Shown here: in pieces, positions 27,334 to 34,865 of the stretch
Layout: each line of letters opens with the position of its first letter
Position numbering within the stretch: the stretch's first letter is position 1
From: Streptomyces sabulosicollis
GTDB lineage: Bacteria > Actinomycetota > Actinomycetes > Streptomycetales > Streptomycetaceae
Assembly: GCF_016103465.1 (NCBI RefSeq)
Contig: NZ_JAEEAP010000033.1
Span: forward strand, 1-38,950
Direction: 5' to 3'
DNA length: 38,950 bases
Notes under the pieces: generated by a model
The model's database searches: none
The model's input: the letters and a program-made list of their open reading frames with translations, nothing else
Told to the model about the DNA's origin: nothing
Program-made: the position numbers and the translations under genes

Positions 27334-27366
27334 AGTGCACGTGTGCACTACGCTTCGGGTAAGCGT
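27334..27366. promoter_or_regulatory. Operator-like inverted repeats in the divergent promoter
   Basis: AGTGCAC-GT-GTGCACT (27334-27349), perfect 7-bp arms, and next to it ACGCTT-CGGGT-AAGCGT (27350-27366), perfect 6-bp arms. Both sit between the ATPase and XRE genes, near where the two promoters must lie. They are candidate sites for the XRE regulator. Confidence 0.55.
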
Positions 27367-27401
27367 TAACTGAGTGGACGTGACTGAAGGGGAGGGTGCT
27401 G

Positions 27402-28253
27402 GTGTCACCGAGGTCAGGGCCGACCGCGAGGCAGCGGCGCCTCGGTACGGAACTGCGCAAGTTGCGCGAGCACGCCGGAATGACCGTGGCCCGCGCCGGT
27501 GAGGAGCTGGGCGCGGATCGCACGCGGATCAGCAATATGGAGGCGGGCCGCCTCGGCATGAGCGAGGAGCGAGTCAGGACGCTCGCGGCGATCTACTCGT
27601 GCGCGGATCAAGCGTACGTTGACGCGCTGGTGGCCATGGCCGTGGAACGGGTGCACGGCTGGTGGGAGGAGTACCGGGGGAAGCTGCCCGCAGGCGCGCT
27701 CGATCTGGCCGAACTGGAACACCACGCCGTGAGTCTGAGGACGATGCAGCCGATGCACATCCCGGGGCTGCTGCAGACGGAGGACTATGCCAGAGCCGTC
27801 TTCGCTACGGCGGTACCCGATCTCACCGCGGTCGAGCACCGTCGCAGGCTGTCCCACCGGCTGAAGCGTCGGGACGTACTGGACAGGGACAATCCGCCGC
27901 AGTGCACCTTCCTCGTCCATGAGGCCGCGTTGCGCATGCGGTTCGGTGGCGCCAAGGTGGCCCGTGGCCAGTTGGAGTACCTGCTGGAGGCGTCCGAGCG
28001 CGACAACGTGACCGTGCGCGTGATCCCATTCGCGGCCGGAGGTTTTCCTGGCGCGGGGGCTTCCGTACTCTATGCGGCCGGACCGGTGCCGCAGTTGGAC
28101 ACCGTTCAGCTCGACGTGGCGACCGGAGTCGCCTTGGTGGACGCGGAAACGCTCGTTGCCAACTACCGGGAAGTCCTGGACCGGACGCAGGGGCTGTCAC
28201 TCAGCCCTGGGGACACGCGCGACTTCGTTCGCGACATCGTGCAACAGCTCTGA
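27402..28253 (+). CDS. XRE-family regulator with DUF5753 domain
   Basis: 283-residue Streptomyces-type regulator. The HTH is RLGTELRKLREHAGMTVARAGEELGADRTRISNMEAGR at about 13-50, followed by a DUF5753-type C-terminal domain (MQPMHIPGLLQTEDYARAVFA ... ERDNVTVRVIPF). It is the same arrangement as WhiJ/SCO-type regulators paired with a DUF397 protein. GTG 27402 has AAGGGGAGG 6-7 nt ahead and is better spaced than GTG 27396. A DUF397 gene follows after 10 nt. Confidence 0.93.
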   Translation: MSPRSGPTARQRRLGTELRKLREHAGMTVARAGEELGADRTRISNMEAGRLGMSEERVRTLAAIYSCADQAYVDALVAMAVERVHGWWEEYRGKLPAGALDLAELEHHAVSLRTMQPMHIPGLLQTEDYARAVFATAVPDLTAVEHRRRLSHRLKRRDVLDRDNPPQCTFLVHEAALRMRFGGAKVARGQLEYLLEASERDNVTVRVIPFAAGGFPGAGASVLYAAGPVPQLDTVQLDVATGVALVDAETLVANYREVLDRTQGLSLSPGDTRDFVRDIVQQL

Positions 28254-28263
28254 AGGCATGGAG

Positions 28264-28464
28264 ATGTCGGACATACAACACTGGCGGAAGTCTTCGTACT
28301 CAGGTGACGCAGCCAACAACTGCGTCGAGCTGGCCCGAACCCCGGACACCGTCCTCCTGCGCGAGAGCGACGAACCGCAGACCGTGATCACCATGACCCC
28401 CGCCGCCCTCCGGGCGCTGACCCGGGCCGTCCGGGCCGGGCGGTTCGATCAGCTGTCCCGCTAG
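28264..28464 (+). CDS. DUF397 domain protein
   Basis: 66 residues. WRKSSYSGDAANNCVELA and VLLRESDEP then LTRAVRAGRFDQL are the family hallmarks. DUF397 proteins are encoded beside XRE/DUF5753 regulators in actinomycetes and are thought to act as their partner, probably as an antagonist. ATG 28264 has GAAGG 7 nt upstream, formed over the stop of the XRE gene, so translation is coupled. ATG 28258 is too close to the site. recO follows 15 nt later. Confidence 0.93.
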   Translation: MSDIQHWRKSSYSGDAANNCVELARTPDTVLLRESDEPQTVITMTPAALRALTRAVRAGRFDQLSR

Positions 28465-28479
28465 GGGACAATGGGCGCC

Positions 28480-29229
28480 ATGAGTCTGTTCCGCGACGAC
28501 GGCATCGTGCTGCGCACCCAGAAGCTGGGAGAGGCGGACCGGATCATCACCCTGCTCACCCGCAACAACGGCCGTGTCCGGGCCGTCGCGCGGGGTGTGC
28601 GGCGGACGAAGTCGAAGTTCGGGGCGCGGCTCGAACCGTTCAGCCACGTGGACGTGCAGTTCTTCGCGCGCGGTGGCGGCGAGCTGGTCGGGCGCGGGCT
28701 GCCGCTGTGTACGCAGAGTGAGACGATCGCCCCGTACGGTGGCTCGATCGTCACCGACTACGCCCGCTACACCGCCGGTACCGCCATGCTGGAGACGGCC
28801 GAGCGGTTCACCGACCACGAGGGCGAGCCCGCCGTCCAGCAGTATCTGCTCCTCGTCGGCGCGCTGCGCACCCTGGCCGCCGGGGATCATGAGCCGCATC
28901 TCGTCCTGGACGCGTTTCTGCTGCGCTCCCTCGCCGTCAACGGCTACGCGCCGAGTTTCGACGACTGCGCCAAGTGCGGAATGCCCGGTCCGAACCGGTT
29001 CTTCTCGGTCGGCGCGGGCGGGGTCATCTGCGGAGAGTGCCGGGTGCCCGGAAGCGTCGTACCCTCGGCGGAGTCGCTGATGCTGCTGGGCGCGCTGCTG
29101 ACCGGGGACTGGGAGACGGCGGACGCGTGTGAACCACGGCATGCCCGGGAGGGCACCGGGCTCGTGGCGGCGTATTTGCACTGGCACCTGGAGCGGGGAC
29201 TTCGGTCGCTGCGGTACGTAGAGAAGTAG
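28480..29229 (+). CDS. recO: DNA repair protein RecO
   Basis: 249-residue recombination mediator that helps RecA load on gaps with RecR. The N-terminal OB fold opens with [26 protein letters not shown]. The C-terminal zinc finger is [10 protein letters not shown] ... VICGEC. The MSLF start at 28480 is preferred over 28471. GACAAT at 28467-28472 is 7 nt upstream, so a leaderless mRNA is likely, even though it is close behind DUF397. The pairing with uppS is standard in actinobacteria. Confidence 0.97.
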   Translation: MSLFRDDGIVLRTQKLGEADRIITLLTRNNGRVRAVARGVRRTKSKFGARLEPFSHVDVQFFARGGGELVGRGLPLCTQSETIAPYGGSIVTDYARYTAGTAMLETAERFTDHEGEPAVQQYLLLVGALRTLAAGDHEPHLVLDAFLLRSLAVNGYAPSFDDCAKCGMPGPNRFFSVGAGGVICGECRVPGSVVPSAESLMLLGALLTGDWETADACEPRHAREGTGLVAAYLHWHLERGLRSLRYVEK

Positions 29230-29273
29230 CAGCAGAACCAGTAGCAGTACAGAGAGCAAGAGCTGAGGGAGAC

Positions 29274-30116
29274 ATGGCAGGCATGGCAGGACGCGGGTTT
29301 CTGGGCCGACAGCGGCGCGAGTACCGGACCCCGGAGCCGCACCCGTCCGGCGCCCGGCCGCCGAAGATCCCCGGTGAGCTGGTGCCGCAGCACGTGGCCG
29401 TGGTGATGGACGGGAACGGCCGCTGGGCCAAGGAGCGCGGGCTGCCGCGCACCGAGGGGCACAAGGTCGGCGAGGGCGTCGTGCTGGACGTGCTCAAGGG
29501 CTGCCTGGAGATGGGGGTCAAGAACCTCTCCCTCTACGCCTTCTCGACCGAGAACTGGAAGCGCTCGCCCGACGAGGTGCGCTTCCTGATGAACTTCAAC
29601 CGCGATGTCATCCGCCGCCGCCGCGACGAGATGGACGAGATGGGCGTCCGGATCCGCTGGGCGGGCCGGATGCCGAAGCTGTGGAAGTCGGTGGCGCAGG
29701 AGCTCCAGGTCGCCCAGGAGCAGACCAAGGACAACGACGCCATGACGATGTACTTCTGCATGAACTACGGCGGCCGCGCGGAGATCGCGGACGCGGCGAA
29801 GGCGCTGGCGGAGGACGTCCGGGCGGGCCGCCTCGATCCGTCGAAGGTGAACGAGAAGACGTTCGCGAAGTACCTCTACTACCCGGACATGCCGGATGTG
29901 GATCTCTTCCTGCGCCCCTCGGGCGAGCAGCGGACGTCCAACTACCTGATCTGGCAGAGCGCGTACGCCGAGATGGTGTACCAGGACGTGCTGTGGCCGG
30001 ACTTCGACCGCCGCGACCTGTGGCGGGCGTGCGTGGAGTACGCCTCGCGGGACCGCCGCTTCGGTGGGGCGATCCCCAACGAGGAGCAGCTGAAGAAGGG
30101 CTCCCAGTCGGCGTAA
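29274..30116 (+). CDS. uppS: Isoprenyl transferase (undecaprenyl diphosphate synthase)
   Basis: 280-residue cis-prenyltransferase making the polyprenyl diphosphate lipid carrier for cell-wall synthesis. The catalytic P-loop-like motif is [16 protein letters not shown] with Asp in [21 protein letters not shown] and [23 protein letters not shown] are the other conserved blocks. GAGGGAG precedes the ATG by 4-5 nt. It lies 44 nt after recO, probably the same operon. The length is normal for the actinobacterial enzyme. Confidence 0.97.
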   Translation: MAGMAGRGFLGRQRREYRTPEPHPSGARPPKIPGELVPQHVAVVMDGNGRWAKERGLPRTEGHKVGEGVVLDVLKGCLEMGVKNLSLYAFSTENWKRSPDEVRFLMNFNRDVIRRRRDEMDEMGVRIRWAGRMPKLWKSVAQELQVAQEQTKDNDAMTMYFCMNYGGRAEIADAAKALAEDVRAGRLDPSKVNEKTFAKYLYYPDMPDVDLFLRPSGEQRTSNYLIWQSAYAEMVYQDVLWPDFDRRDLWRACVEYASRDRRFGGAIPNEEQLKKGSQSA

Positions 30117-30145
30117 GCGGTAGGAGTGCGGCCCAGGCCGAACCC

Positions 30146-30724
30146 CTACTCCGCCGCCACGATGCGCTCCACCGCGGCCGCCACCAGCTGATCCCGCTCC
30201 GCCTCCGTGAACACGTCCGGCAGGGTGAGCTGCTCGACGATCAGCCAGTTCAGCGCCAGCATGAGCAGCTTGACGGCCGTGGCGTCGCCAGGGAGGCCCG
30301 ACTCCTCGTGGTACGCGAGGTTGGCCTCGATGTCGGCCCGGACCCGCTCGGTGAGCACCTTGCGCAGCCCGGGCCGGCGGGTGGCCTCGAGGCGGAGCTC
30401 CAGCAGCGCCAGGTAGCCGGTGCGGAATGAGGCGACGCGGCTGACGAGCTCACGCATCAGCTCGGCGTAGGTCTCCCGGTCCCGGTCCGCCGCCCGCTGG
30501 CGGGCGATCGTGGCCTCGTCGGGCTGGAGCCGCTCATAGACGCGGGCGCCGGCCTGGGTGAGCACGTCGTCGCGGCTGGCGAAGTAGTTGGACGCGGTCC
30601 CGGCGGGCACGGCGGCCTCGGCGTCCACCGCGCGGAAGGTCAGGCCGCGTGCGCCTTCCTTGGCCAACACCTCGATCGCGGCGTCCACGAGGGCGGCGCG
30701 CCGCTGGTCGTTCCGTCTCACCAT
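30146..30724 (-). CDS. TetR family transcriptional regulator
   Basis: 192-residue repressor. The N-terminal HTH is RRAALVDAAIEVLAKEGARGLTFRAVDAEAAVPAGTASNYFASRDDVL. The rest is helical and likely binds a ligand. ATG 30724 has GGAG at 8 nt on the minus strand, and GTG 30730 and 30733 are less well spaced. It is divergent from the reductase gene (71 nt) with operator repeats between, so it probably represses that gene and itself. Confidence 0.92.
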   Translation of the reverse strand: MVRRNDQRRAALVDAAIEVLAKEGARGLTFRAVDAEAAVPAGTASNYFASRDDVLTQAGARVYERLQPDEATIARQRAADRDRETYAELMRELVSRVASFRTGYLALLELRLEATRRPGLRKVLTERVRADIEANLAYHEESGLPGDATAVKLLMLALNWLIVEQLTLPDVFTEAERDQLVAAAVERIVAAE

Positions 30725-30740
30725 TGACACCACTCCAGCT

Positions 30741-30781
30741 GTAGTACTACGTTCCAGCCACTACAACTAGAGTACTACGTT
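30741..30781. promoter_or_regulatory. TetR operator region
   Basis: GTAGTACTAC (30741-30750) is a perfect palindrome. AGTACTACGTT occurs twice in direct orientation (30743-30753 and 30771-30781), 28 bp apart, spanning the space between the two divergent genes. A partial inverted copy, CTACAACTAG, lies at 30761-30770. This fits a TetR dimer site. Confidence 0.65.
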
Positions 30782-30795
30782 TGGAGCGGCTAAAG

Positions 30796-31389
30796 ATGCG
30801 AAAGCTCGTGTACTACGTCGCCGTCACACTCGATGGCCGCATCGCGGGCCCCGACGGCGAGTACGACTTCTTCCCCGGCGGCGACGAAGAGCGGTCCGCC
30901 GCCTACGCGACCTGGACCAACACGCTGTTCCCCGAGACGGTCCCGACCGCCTACCGCGCGGCGGCCGGCCTGGCCGACGCGCCCAACCGCCACTTCGACA
31001 CCGTCGTCATGGGCCTCGGCAGCTACCGTCCCGCCCTCGAGGCGGGGATCACCAGTCCGTACGCGCACCTGCGCCAGTACGTGGTGTCCAGCACCCTCGA
31101 CCCGGACACCGACCCGGCCGTCACCGTCGTCCCGGGCGATCCGCTCGCCCTCGTGCGGGAGCTCAAGGGGGAGGGCGGGGCCGGGCTGAACGTGTGGCTC
31201 TGCGGCGGCGGCAAGCTCGCGGGCGCCCTCCTGCCGGAGATCGACGAGCTGGTGATCAAGAACTACCCCGTCGTCGCGGGCGCCGGGATCCCGGCCTTCG
31301 ACGGCGCCTTCGACCCCACCGTCTTCGATGTCGCCGAGCGCACGGCCTTCCCCAACGGCGTCACCCTCACCCACCTCACCCGTCGCTGA
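30796..31389 (+). CDS. RibD C-terminal/dihydrofolate reductase-like protein
   Basis: 197-residue NADPH-binding reductase of the RibD_C family. MRKLVYYVAVTLDGRIAGPDG is the family opening, TVVMGLGSY the middle strand, and LNVWLCGGGKLAGALLPEIDEL the NADP-binding loop, followed by NYPVVAGAGIPAF. Members reduce pteridine- or pyrimidinone-type substrates, but the actual substrate is unknown. GGAG stands 9 nt ahead of ATG 30796. Control by the divergent TetR is likely. Confidence 0.9.
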   Translation: MRKLVYYVAVTLDGRIAGPDGEYDFFPGGDEERSAAYATWTNTLFPETVPTAYRAAAGLADAPNRHFDTVVMGLGSYRPALEAGITSPYAHLRQYVVSSTLDPDTDPAVTVVPGDPLALVRELKGEGGAGLNVWLCGGGKLAGALLPEIDELVIKNYPVVAGAGIPAFDGAFDPTVFDVAERTAFPNGVTLTHLTRR

Positions 31390-31403
31390 CCAGGGGCTCT
31401 GGC

Positions 31404-32351
31404 TCACCGCTCATGGCCCGCCCGCAGCCAGGCGAGGTACTCGGTGACCGCGCGCTCGGTGTCGTAGGCGGGCTCGTAGCCGGTGTCCTGCCGGATGCGG
31501 GTGATGTCGAGGTGGCGCGGCGGGGTGGTCCCGCCGGTCGGGAGGTCGACCCGGGCGTCGGGGACGACCTTCTTGATGGCGGCGATGATCTCGGCGTTGC
31601 TCGTCGCGCGGCCGGAGGCCACGTTGTAGGTGCGGTGGTTGAGGCGGTCCGTGAGCTGGAGGAGTGCGATGGCCCGGCCCGCGTCCTTCACGTAGCACAG
31701 GTCGAGCGCGTCCTCCGCGTACGCGGGCGCCAGGAGGGGGGAGAGGTCCGGCTCGGTGCCGCGGGCGGCGGCGTGCACCAGCTCGGGGGCGGCGAAGAAC
31801 AGCGGGCCGTGCGGCTCGAGCGGCCCCCAGATACCGGAGATGCGGTAGTTGATGACCTCGATGCCGGTGGCGTCGGCCAGGTGGTCGTTGAGCAGCTCGC
31901 CGATCTTCTTGAAGGCCGGGATGAGGTGCCCCGAGCTCATGGGCAGCGGCATGTCCTCGGTGAGCGGGCCGTCGCCGCCCACGCCGCCGTAGACGCCGAT
32001 CGTGCTGGCGACGCCCACCCGCTTCACGCCCCAGTCCCGCGCGGCCTGGAGAACGTTGAGCAGGCCGCCGATCGCGGTGCGCGTCGCCTCGACGGGCTGA
32101 TGGGGGTTCGGGGGCCAGGGCATCGACCCCGCGAGGTGCACTATGCCGGTGATCTTGTGGCGCGTGCCCACGTCGAGCAACGCGCTCAGATCGGTGATGT
32201 CGGCCCGCTCCACCGCGACCGGCGCGTCGAAGCGACCGGCCGGCGGCTCGGTGGAGCTGCGCTGGACCAGCACACACTCCTCGCCCGCGTCCAGCAGGGC
32301 CTGCACGGTGTGGGAGCCGATGAAGCCCAGCCCTCCGGTGACCAGAATCAT
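31404..32351 (-). CDS. NAD-dependent epimerase/dehydratase (extended SDR)
   Basis: 315-residue Rossmann-fold protein. TGGLGFIGSHT (GxxGxxG) binds NAD. RADITD and VHLAGSMPWPPNP follow, as in nucleotide-sugar epimerases. GVASTIGVYGG supplies the Ser/Thr. The usual YxxxK is not obvious: the segment reads MSSGHLIPAFKKIGEL, with no Tyr four residues before either Lys. It may be a divergent or non-catalytic member. ATG 32351 is chosen for MILVTGG. 32369 is an alternative. It is convergent with the RibD-like gene. Confidence 0.85.
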   Translation of the reverse strand: MILVTGGLGFIGSHTVQALLDAGEECVLVQRSSTEPPAGRFDAPVAVERADITDLSALLDVGTRHKITGIVHLAGSMPWPPNPHQPVEATRTAIGGLLNVLQAARDWGVKRVGVASTIGVYGGVGGDGPLTEDMPLPMSSGHLIPAFKKIGELLNDHLADATGIEVINYRISGIWGPLEPHGPLFFAAPELVHAAARGTEPDLSPLLAPAYAEDALDLCYVKDAGRAIALLQLTDRLNHRTYNVASGRATSNAEIIAAIKKVVPDARVDLPTGGTTPPRHLDITRIRQDTGYEPAYDTERAVTEYLAWLRAGHER

Positions 32352-32397
32352 TCCTGAGCTCTCTCTCATGGTTGTGGCGCCGCCTGAAGCGGATCGT

Positions 32398-32430
32398 CGT
32401 TCCGGTTAATATACGGATCCACGTTCCGTT
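32398..32430. promoter_or_regulatory. Promoter/operator of the SDR gene
   Basis: CGTTCCGGTT (32398-32407) and CGTTCCGTT (32422-32430) are direct repeats 24 bp apart. On the minus strand TATATT (32408-32413) between them is a good -10. A regulator bound at both repeats would cover it. Confidence 0.5.
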
Positions 32431-32453
32431 TCGTCAACGTCCGGCGCGGTGCG

Positions 32454-32678
32454 GTGAAGGGCTCCTCTGGAAGGCCGACGGGCCACTCCGGGGCGCGGGA
32501 CGACTCCGTCACCCAATCGCTGGTCTTCGCGGCGGCGGCCTTCCTGTGCGCGGTCCTGTGCTGGTGGACCACGGCGGAGGGGCCCGCCCACATCGCACGC
32601 CGCCCCGGCCGGTGTCGCCCGGCGCGGCGACCGGACGACACCTCACCACAGGGCGGACGCCGCCCGGCGCGGCACTAG
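32454..32678 (+). CDS. Possible small membrane protein (weak)
   Basis: 74-codon frame from GTG, with a hydrophobic stretch SLVFAAAAFLCAVLCWWT near residues 22-39 followed by an Arg/Pro-rich tail. It has no ribosome-binding site and no recognised family. It overlaps the stop of the convergent CmlR-like gene by 4 nt. It may be chance in GC-rich DNA. Otherwise 32434-32674 shows nothing clear. Confidence 0.22.
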   Translation: MKGSSGRPTGHSGARDDSVTQSLVFAAAAFLCAVLCWWTTAEGPAHIARRPGRCRPARRPDDTSPQGGRRPARH

Positions 32679-33898
32679 TACCCGGCTTCCTCGACCCCAG
32701 CGGCTTCCTCGACCCCAGCGGTTTCCTCAACCCCGGCGGCTTCCTCGACCCCGGGGCGGGCAACCCCCGCCCGGGAAGCCACAACAGCGGCAACCGCCGT
32801 CGCCGCCAGGGCGGCGCTCACCCAGGCCGCGCCCCGGTAGTCGCCCGTCGCCTCAGTGGCTACGCCCGCGACCAACGGGCCCAGGAACGCACCCGCGTTG
32901 AGCGCGACCGTGGCGAACGAACCGCCGAGCGAAGGGGCTTGGGGCGCCATGTGCATGACGCGGGCGACGAGCGTCGAGCCGATGCCGAACGACAGGGCGC
33001 CCTGGACGACCGTCACGAGGAAGAGCGGGACCGCGTAAGAGCTGGTGACGGCGAGCACGGCCCACCCCACCGGCAGGACGCACAGCGCGGCGAACAGTCC
33101 CTTCCCGAGCCCGCCGTCGGCCTTACGTCCTGCCGTGGTCACCCCCACGAACGCCCCCGCGCCGAACGCGGCGAGCAGGGCCGGGACCGTGGCGGCCGGA
33201 AGGTGGGCGATGTCCGTGGCGATGACGGCCAGGTAGGCGAAGGTCGCGAAGGTGGCCCCGTTCACCACGGCCGCGAGGACCATCGCCACCCGCACCGGAC
33301 GCGAACGCAGCGCACCCGCCTCCTGCCTGACCGAGACCCCCTCCCGACCGGCCGCGTCGGTGGGCGCCTGGCGGAAGACCAGAGCCAGTGCGGGCAGGCA
33401 CAGGGCGGCCACGGCCCAGAACGCGGAGCGCCAGCCGGACCAGTCCCCGAGCAACGCCCCCGCGGGGACGCCCGCGACGCACGACAGCGTGACCCCGGAC
33501 AGCAGAACGGCGGTGGCCCTGGCCTGTCGCACGGCAGGGACGAGGGCTGTCGCCACGGACATCGCGACCGCCAGGAAACCGGCGTTGACGATCGCGGCGA
33601 CGACACGTGTTCCGAAGAGCACGGCGAAGTCCGTCGTGACCGCCCCGATCACATGCACGGCGACGAACGCCGCCAGGAAACCCGCCAGCGCGCGCCGCCG
33701 CGGCCAGCGCGCGCTCAGCGCGGCCATCACCGGGGCGCCGACGATCATCCCGATCGCGTAGGCGGACGTCAGACTCGCCGCGGCTCCCACCGATACGGAG
33801 AGGTCGCGGGCGATTCCCGGTACGAGGCCGGACAGCATGAACTCGGACGTCCCCTGCGCGAAGACGGCGAGCGCGAGGACATAGAGGAAGACAGGCAA
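32675..33898 (-). CDS. MFS transporter, chloramphenicol exporter-like (CmlR type)
   Basis: 407-residue 12-TM drug exporter. The N-terminus MPVFLYVLALAVFAQGTSEF with LSGLVPGIARDLSVSVGAAA closely matches actinomycete Cml/CmlR proteins that pump chloramphenicol. The MFS motif GAPVMAALSARWPRRRAL lies in loop 2-3. The start is TTG at 33898: minus-strand GGAG (33907-33910) stands 8 nt ahead and the protein then begins exactly like CmlR. The longer frame to 34003 has no support. The C-terminus carries a repeat tail (VEEAAG units). It lies behind a leader peptide and two hairpins. Whether this strain's protein exports chloramphenicol is an inference. Confidence 0.9.
   Translation of the reverse strand: MPVFLYVLALAVFAQGTSEFMLSGLVPGIARDLSVSVGAAASLTSAYAIGMIVGAPVMAALSARWPRRRALAGFLAAFVAVHVIGAVTTDFAVLFGTRVVAAIVNAGFLAVAMSVATALVPAVRQARATAVLLSGVTLSCVAGVPAGALLGDWSGWRSAFWAVAALCLPALALVFRQAPTDAAGREGVSVRQEAGALRSRPVRVAMVLAAVVNGATFATFAYLAVIATDIAHLPAATVPALLAAFGAGAFVGVTTAGRKADGGLGKGLFAALCVLPVGWAVLAVTSSYAVPLFLVTVVQGALSFGIGSTLVARVMHMAPQAPSLGGSFATVALNAGAFLGPLVAGVATEATGDYRGAAWVSAALAATAVAAVVASRAGVARPGVEEAAGVEETAGVEEAAGVEEAGY
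32683..32754 (+). repeat. 18-bp tandem repeat in the CmlR-like 3' end
   Basis: Four 18-bp units CGGCTTCCTCGACCCCAG (32683-32700, 32701-32718, 32719-32736, 32737-32754). Units 1 and 2 are identical. Read on the minus strand they encode VEEAAG/VEETAG hexapeptides at the protein's C-terminus. Confidence 0.92.
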
Positions 33899-33994
33899 GA
33901 GGTCGACTCCAGCGATGAATGAGCGTATGCGGGCAGGAACAGCCGCGTGCTGGATGTCGGATCGGACCGCGTCACGAGCCAGCCCGAGAAAGGA

Positions 33995-34020
33995 ACCAGA
34001 CACACGGAGTCGTGTCCGGT
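33995..34020 (-). terminator. Candidate attenuator hairpin 2 in the cmlR leader
   Basis: On the minus strand ACCGGACACG (34020-34011) pairs with TGTGTCTGGT (34004-33995), with GT wobbles. It is followed by TCCTTTCT, a rare pyrimidine run here. It lies 97 nt ahead of the TTG start, with the look of an intrinsic terminator. Confidence 0.5.
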
Positions 34021-34057
34021 CGCTGGAAGCGAGATCGACCCGGAGTACAGGTCAGTG

Positions 34058-34107
34058 GTCAGAGAACGACTCGCCGCCGAACGACCGGCGGCTCCGTTCT
34101 GTCTGAC
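34058..34107 (-). promoter_or_regulatory. Candidate attenuator hairpin 1 in the cmlR leader
   Basis: A long nested inverted repeat: GTCAGAGAACG (34058-34068) pairs with CGTTCTGTCTGAC (34095-34107, two extra bases), and GCCGCCG (34073-34079) with CGGCGGC (34086-34092). It lies over the last two thirds of the leader peptide ORF, so a ribosome translating that peptide would melt it. Confidence 0.65.
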
Positions 34108-34121
34108 TCAGGGCTCATCAC
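34059..34121 (-). CDS. Leader peptide upstream of the CmlR-like gene
   Basis: 20-codon ORF from GTG (or 19 from ATG at 34118): VMSPESDRTEPPVVRRRVVL, stop at 34059-34061. The minus-strand TACGGT -10 box lies exactly 7 nt ahead of the GTG, so the mRNA would be leaderless. The ORF overlaps hairpin 1. Chloramphenicol resistance genes of other bacteria (cmlA, cat) use such leader peptides for drug-induced attenuation. That this one does is an inference. Confidence 0.55.
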   Translation of the reverse strand: MMSPESDRTEPPVVRRRVVL

Positions 34122-34128
34122 GTCGGAA

Positions 34129-34157
34129 ACCGTACCCACAACCACGACAGAGATCAA
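34129..34157 (-). promoter_or_regulatory. Promoter of the CmlR leader
   Basis: On the minus strand TTGATC (34157-34152), a spacer of exactly 17 nt, then TACGGT (34134-34129), 7 nt before the leader-peptide GTG. It is one of the best -35/-10 pairs in the window. Confidence 0.7.
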
Positions 34158-34283
34158 TCCGATTCCGGCGTGCCCCAACCGCCCGGGCACGCGCGCAACC
34201 GCATTCTGCGAGCTCGTGTGGCACCATGCCCGCTGAGTGTTTTCACGGAGGCACTCAAGGCCGATGACGTGGGGGACGGCGGA

Positions 34284-34865
34284 GTGACGGAGCATGAGGG
34301 CGGCTCGCGGGGTCCTGATGGATCGGGCGGTCCGAAGCCGGGCGATGGCTACAAGATTCAGATCGAGTCGGTGCGCAAGGTTCTGACCCCGCTGGAGGAG
34401 TCGGTCGTCGCGGCGCGGAAGATCAAGGACGACTGGAAGACGTTGTCGGAGCACATCCAGAATTCGGCCGACTTCGATGTCTATGCCTCGGCTGAGGGTA
34501 TGCTCTCGGCCTGGGGTTTCGGTATGGGGCGGGTGGCGGAGCACACGGACACGGTGGTGGAAACGCTCCGACAGGTCATCGCGGCCTATGTGCTGGCGGA
34601 TCTGCTGCGGATCAAGGATTTCGCGCCAACCGAGGACAACATCGCCAAGCTGCCGTTCGGTGCGGCGGGTATGAAGGCGTGGCAGGAGGGATCCAGGCCG
34701 AAATTCGATCCGGCGCCGGAGATCTATCAGGAGCCATGGCTCGATGACGGCGGCTCCGGTGGGGATGGCGGAACGGGCGGGACGTATGAGCCGCCTGCTC
34801 ATCCGCGCAAGCTCTACAACGGGGGCTGGGTGGATGATGGCGGGTCGAAGGGCACGATCGCATGA
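34284..34865 (+). CDS. Helical WXG-like partner of the RHS protein
   Basis: 193-residue protein. After a Gly-rich, charged start (VTEHEGGSRGPDGSGGPKPG) comes a long helical part, QIESVRKVLTPLEESVVAARKIKDDWKTLSEHI ... VVETLRQVIAAYVLADLLRIKDF, resembling the helical hairpins of WXG/Esx-type secretion partners. The C-terminal about 60 residues are acidic and Gly-rich (DDGGSGGDGGTGGTYEPP). It overlaps the RHS gene by 4 nt (ATGA), so the two are made together and it may be the chaperone or secretion partner. GTG 34284 is preferred but GTG 34269 is possible. No exact family was recognised. Confidence 0.65.
   Translation: MTEHEGGSRGPDGSGGPKPGDGYKIQIESVRKVLTPLEESVVAARKIKDDWKTLSEHIQNSADFDVYASAEGMLSAWGFGMGRVAEHTDTVVETLRQVIAAYVLADLLRIKDFAPTEDNIAKLPFGAAGMKAWQEGSRPKFDPAPEIYQEPWLDDGGSGGDGGTGGTYEPPAHPRKLYNGGWVDDGGSKGTIA

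Noticed and set aside
32372-33922. 516-codon plus-strand frame opposite the CmlR-like gene
   Set aside because: Antisense shadow of a clearly conserved transporter.
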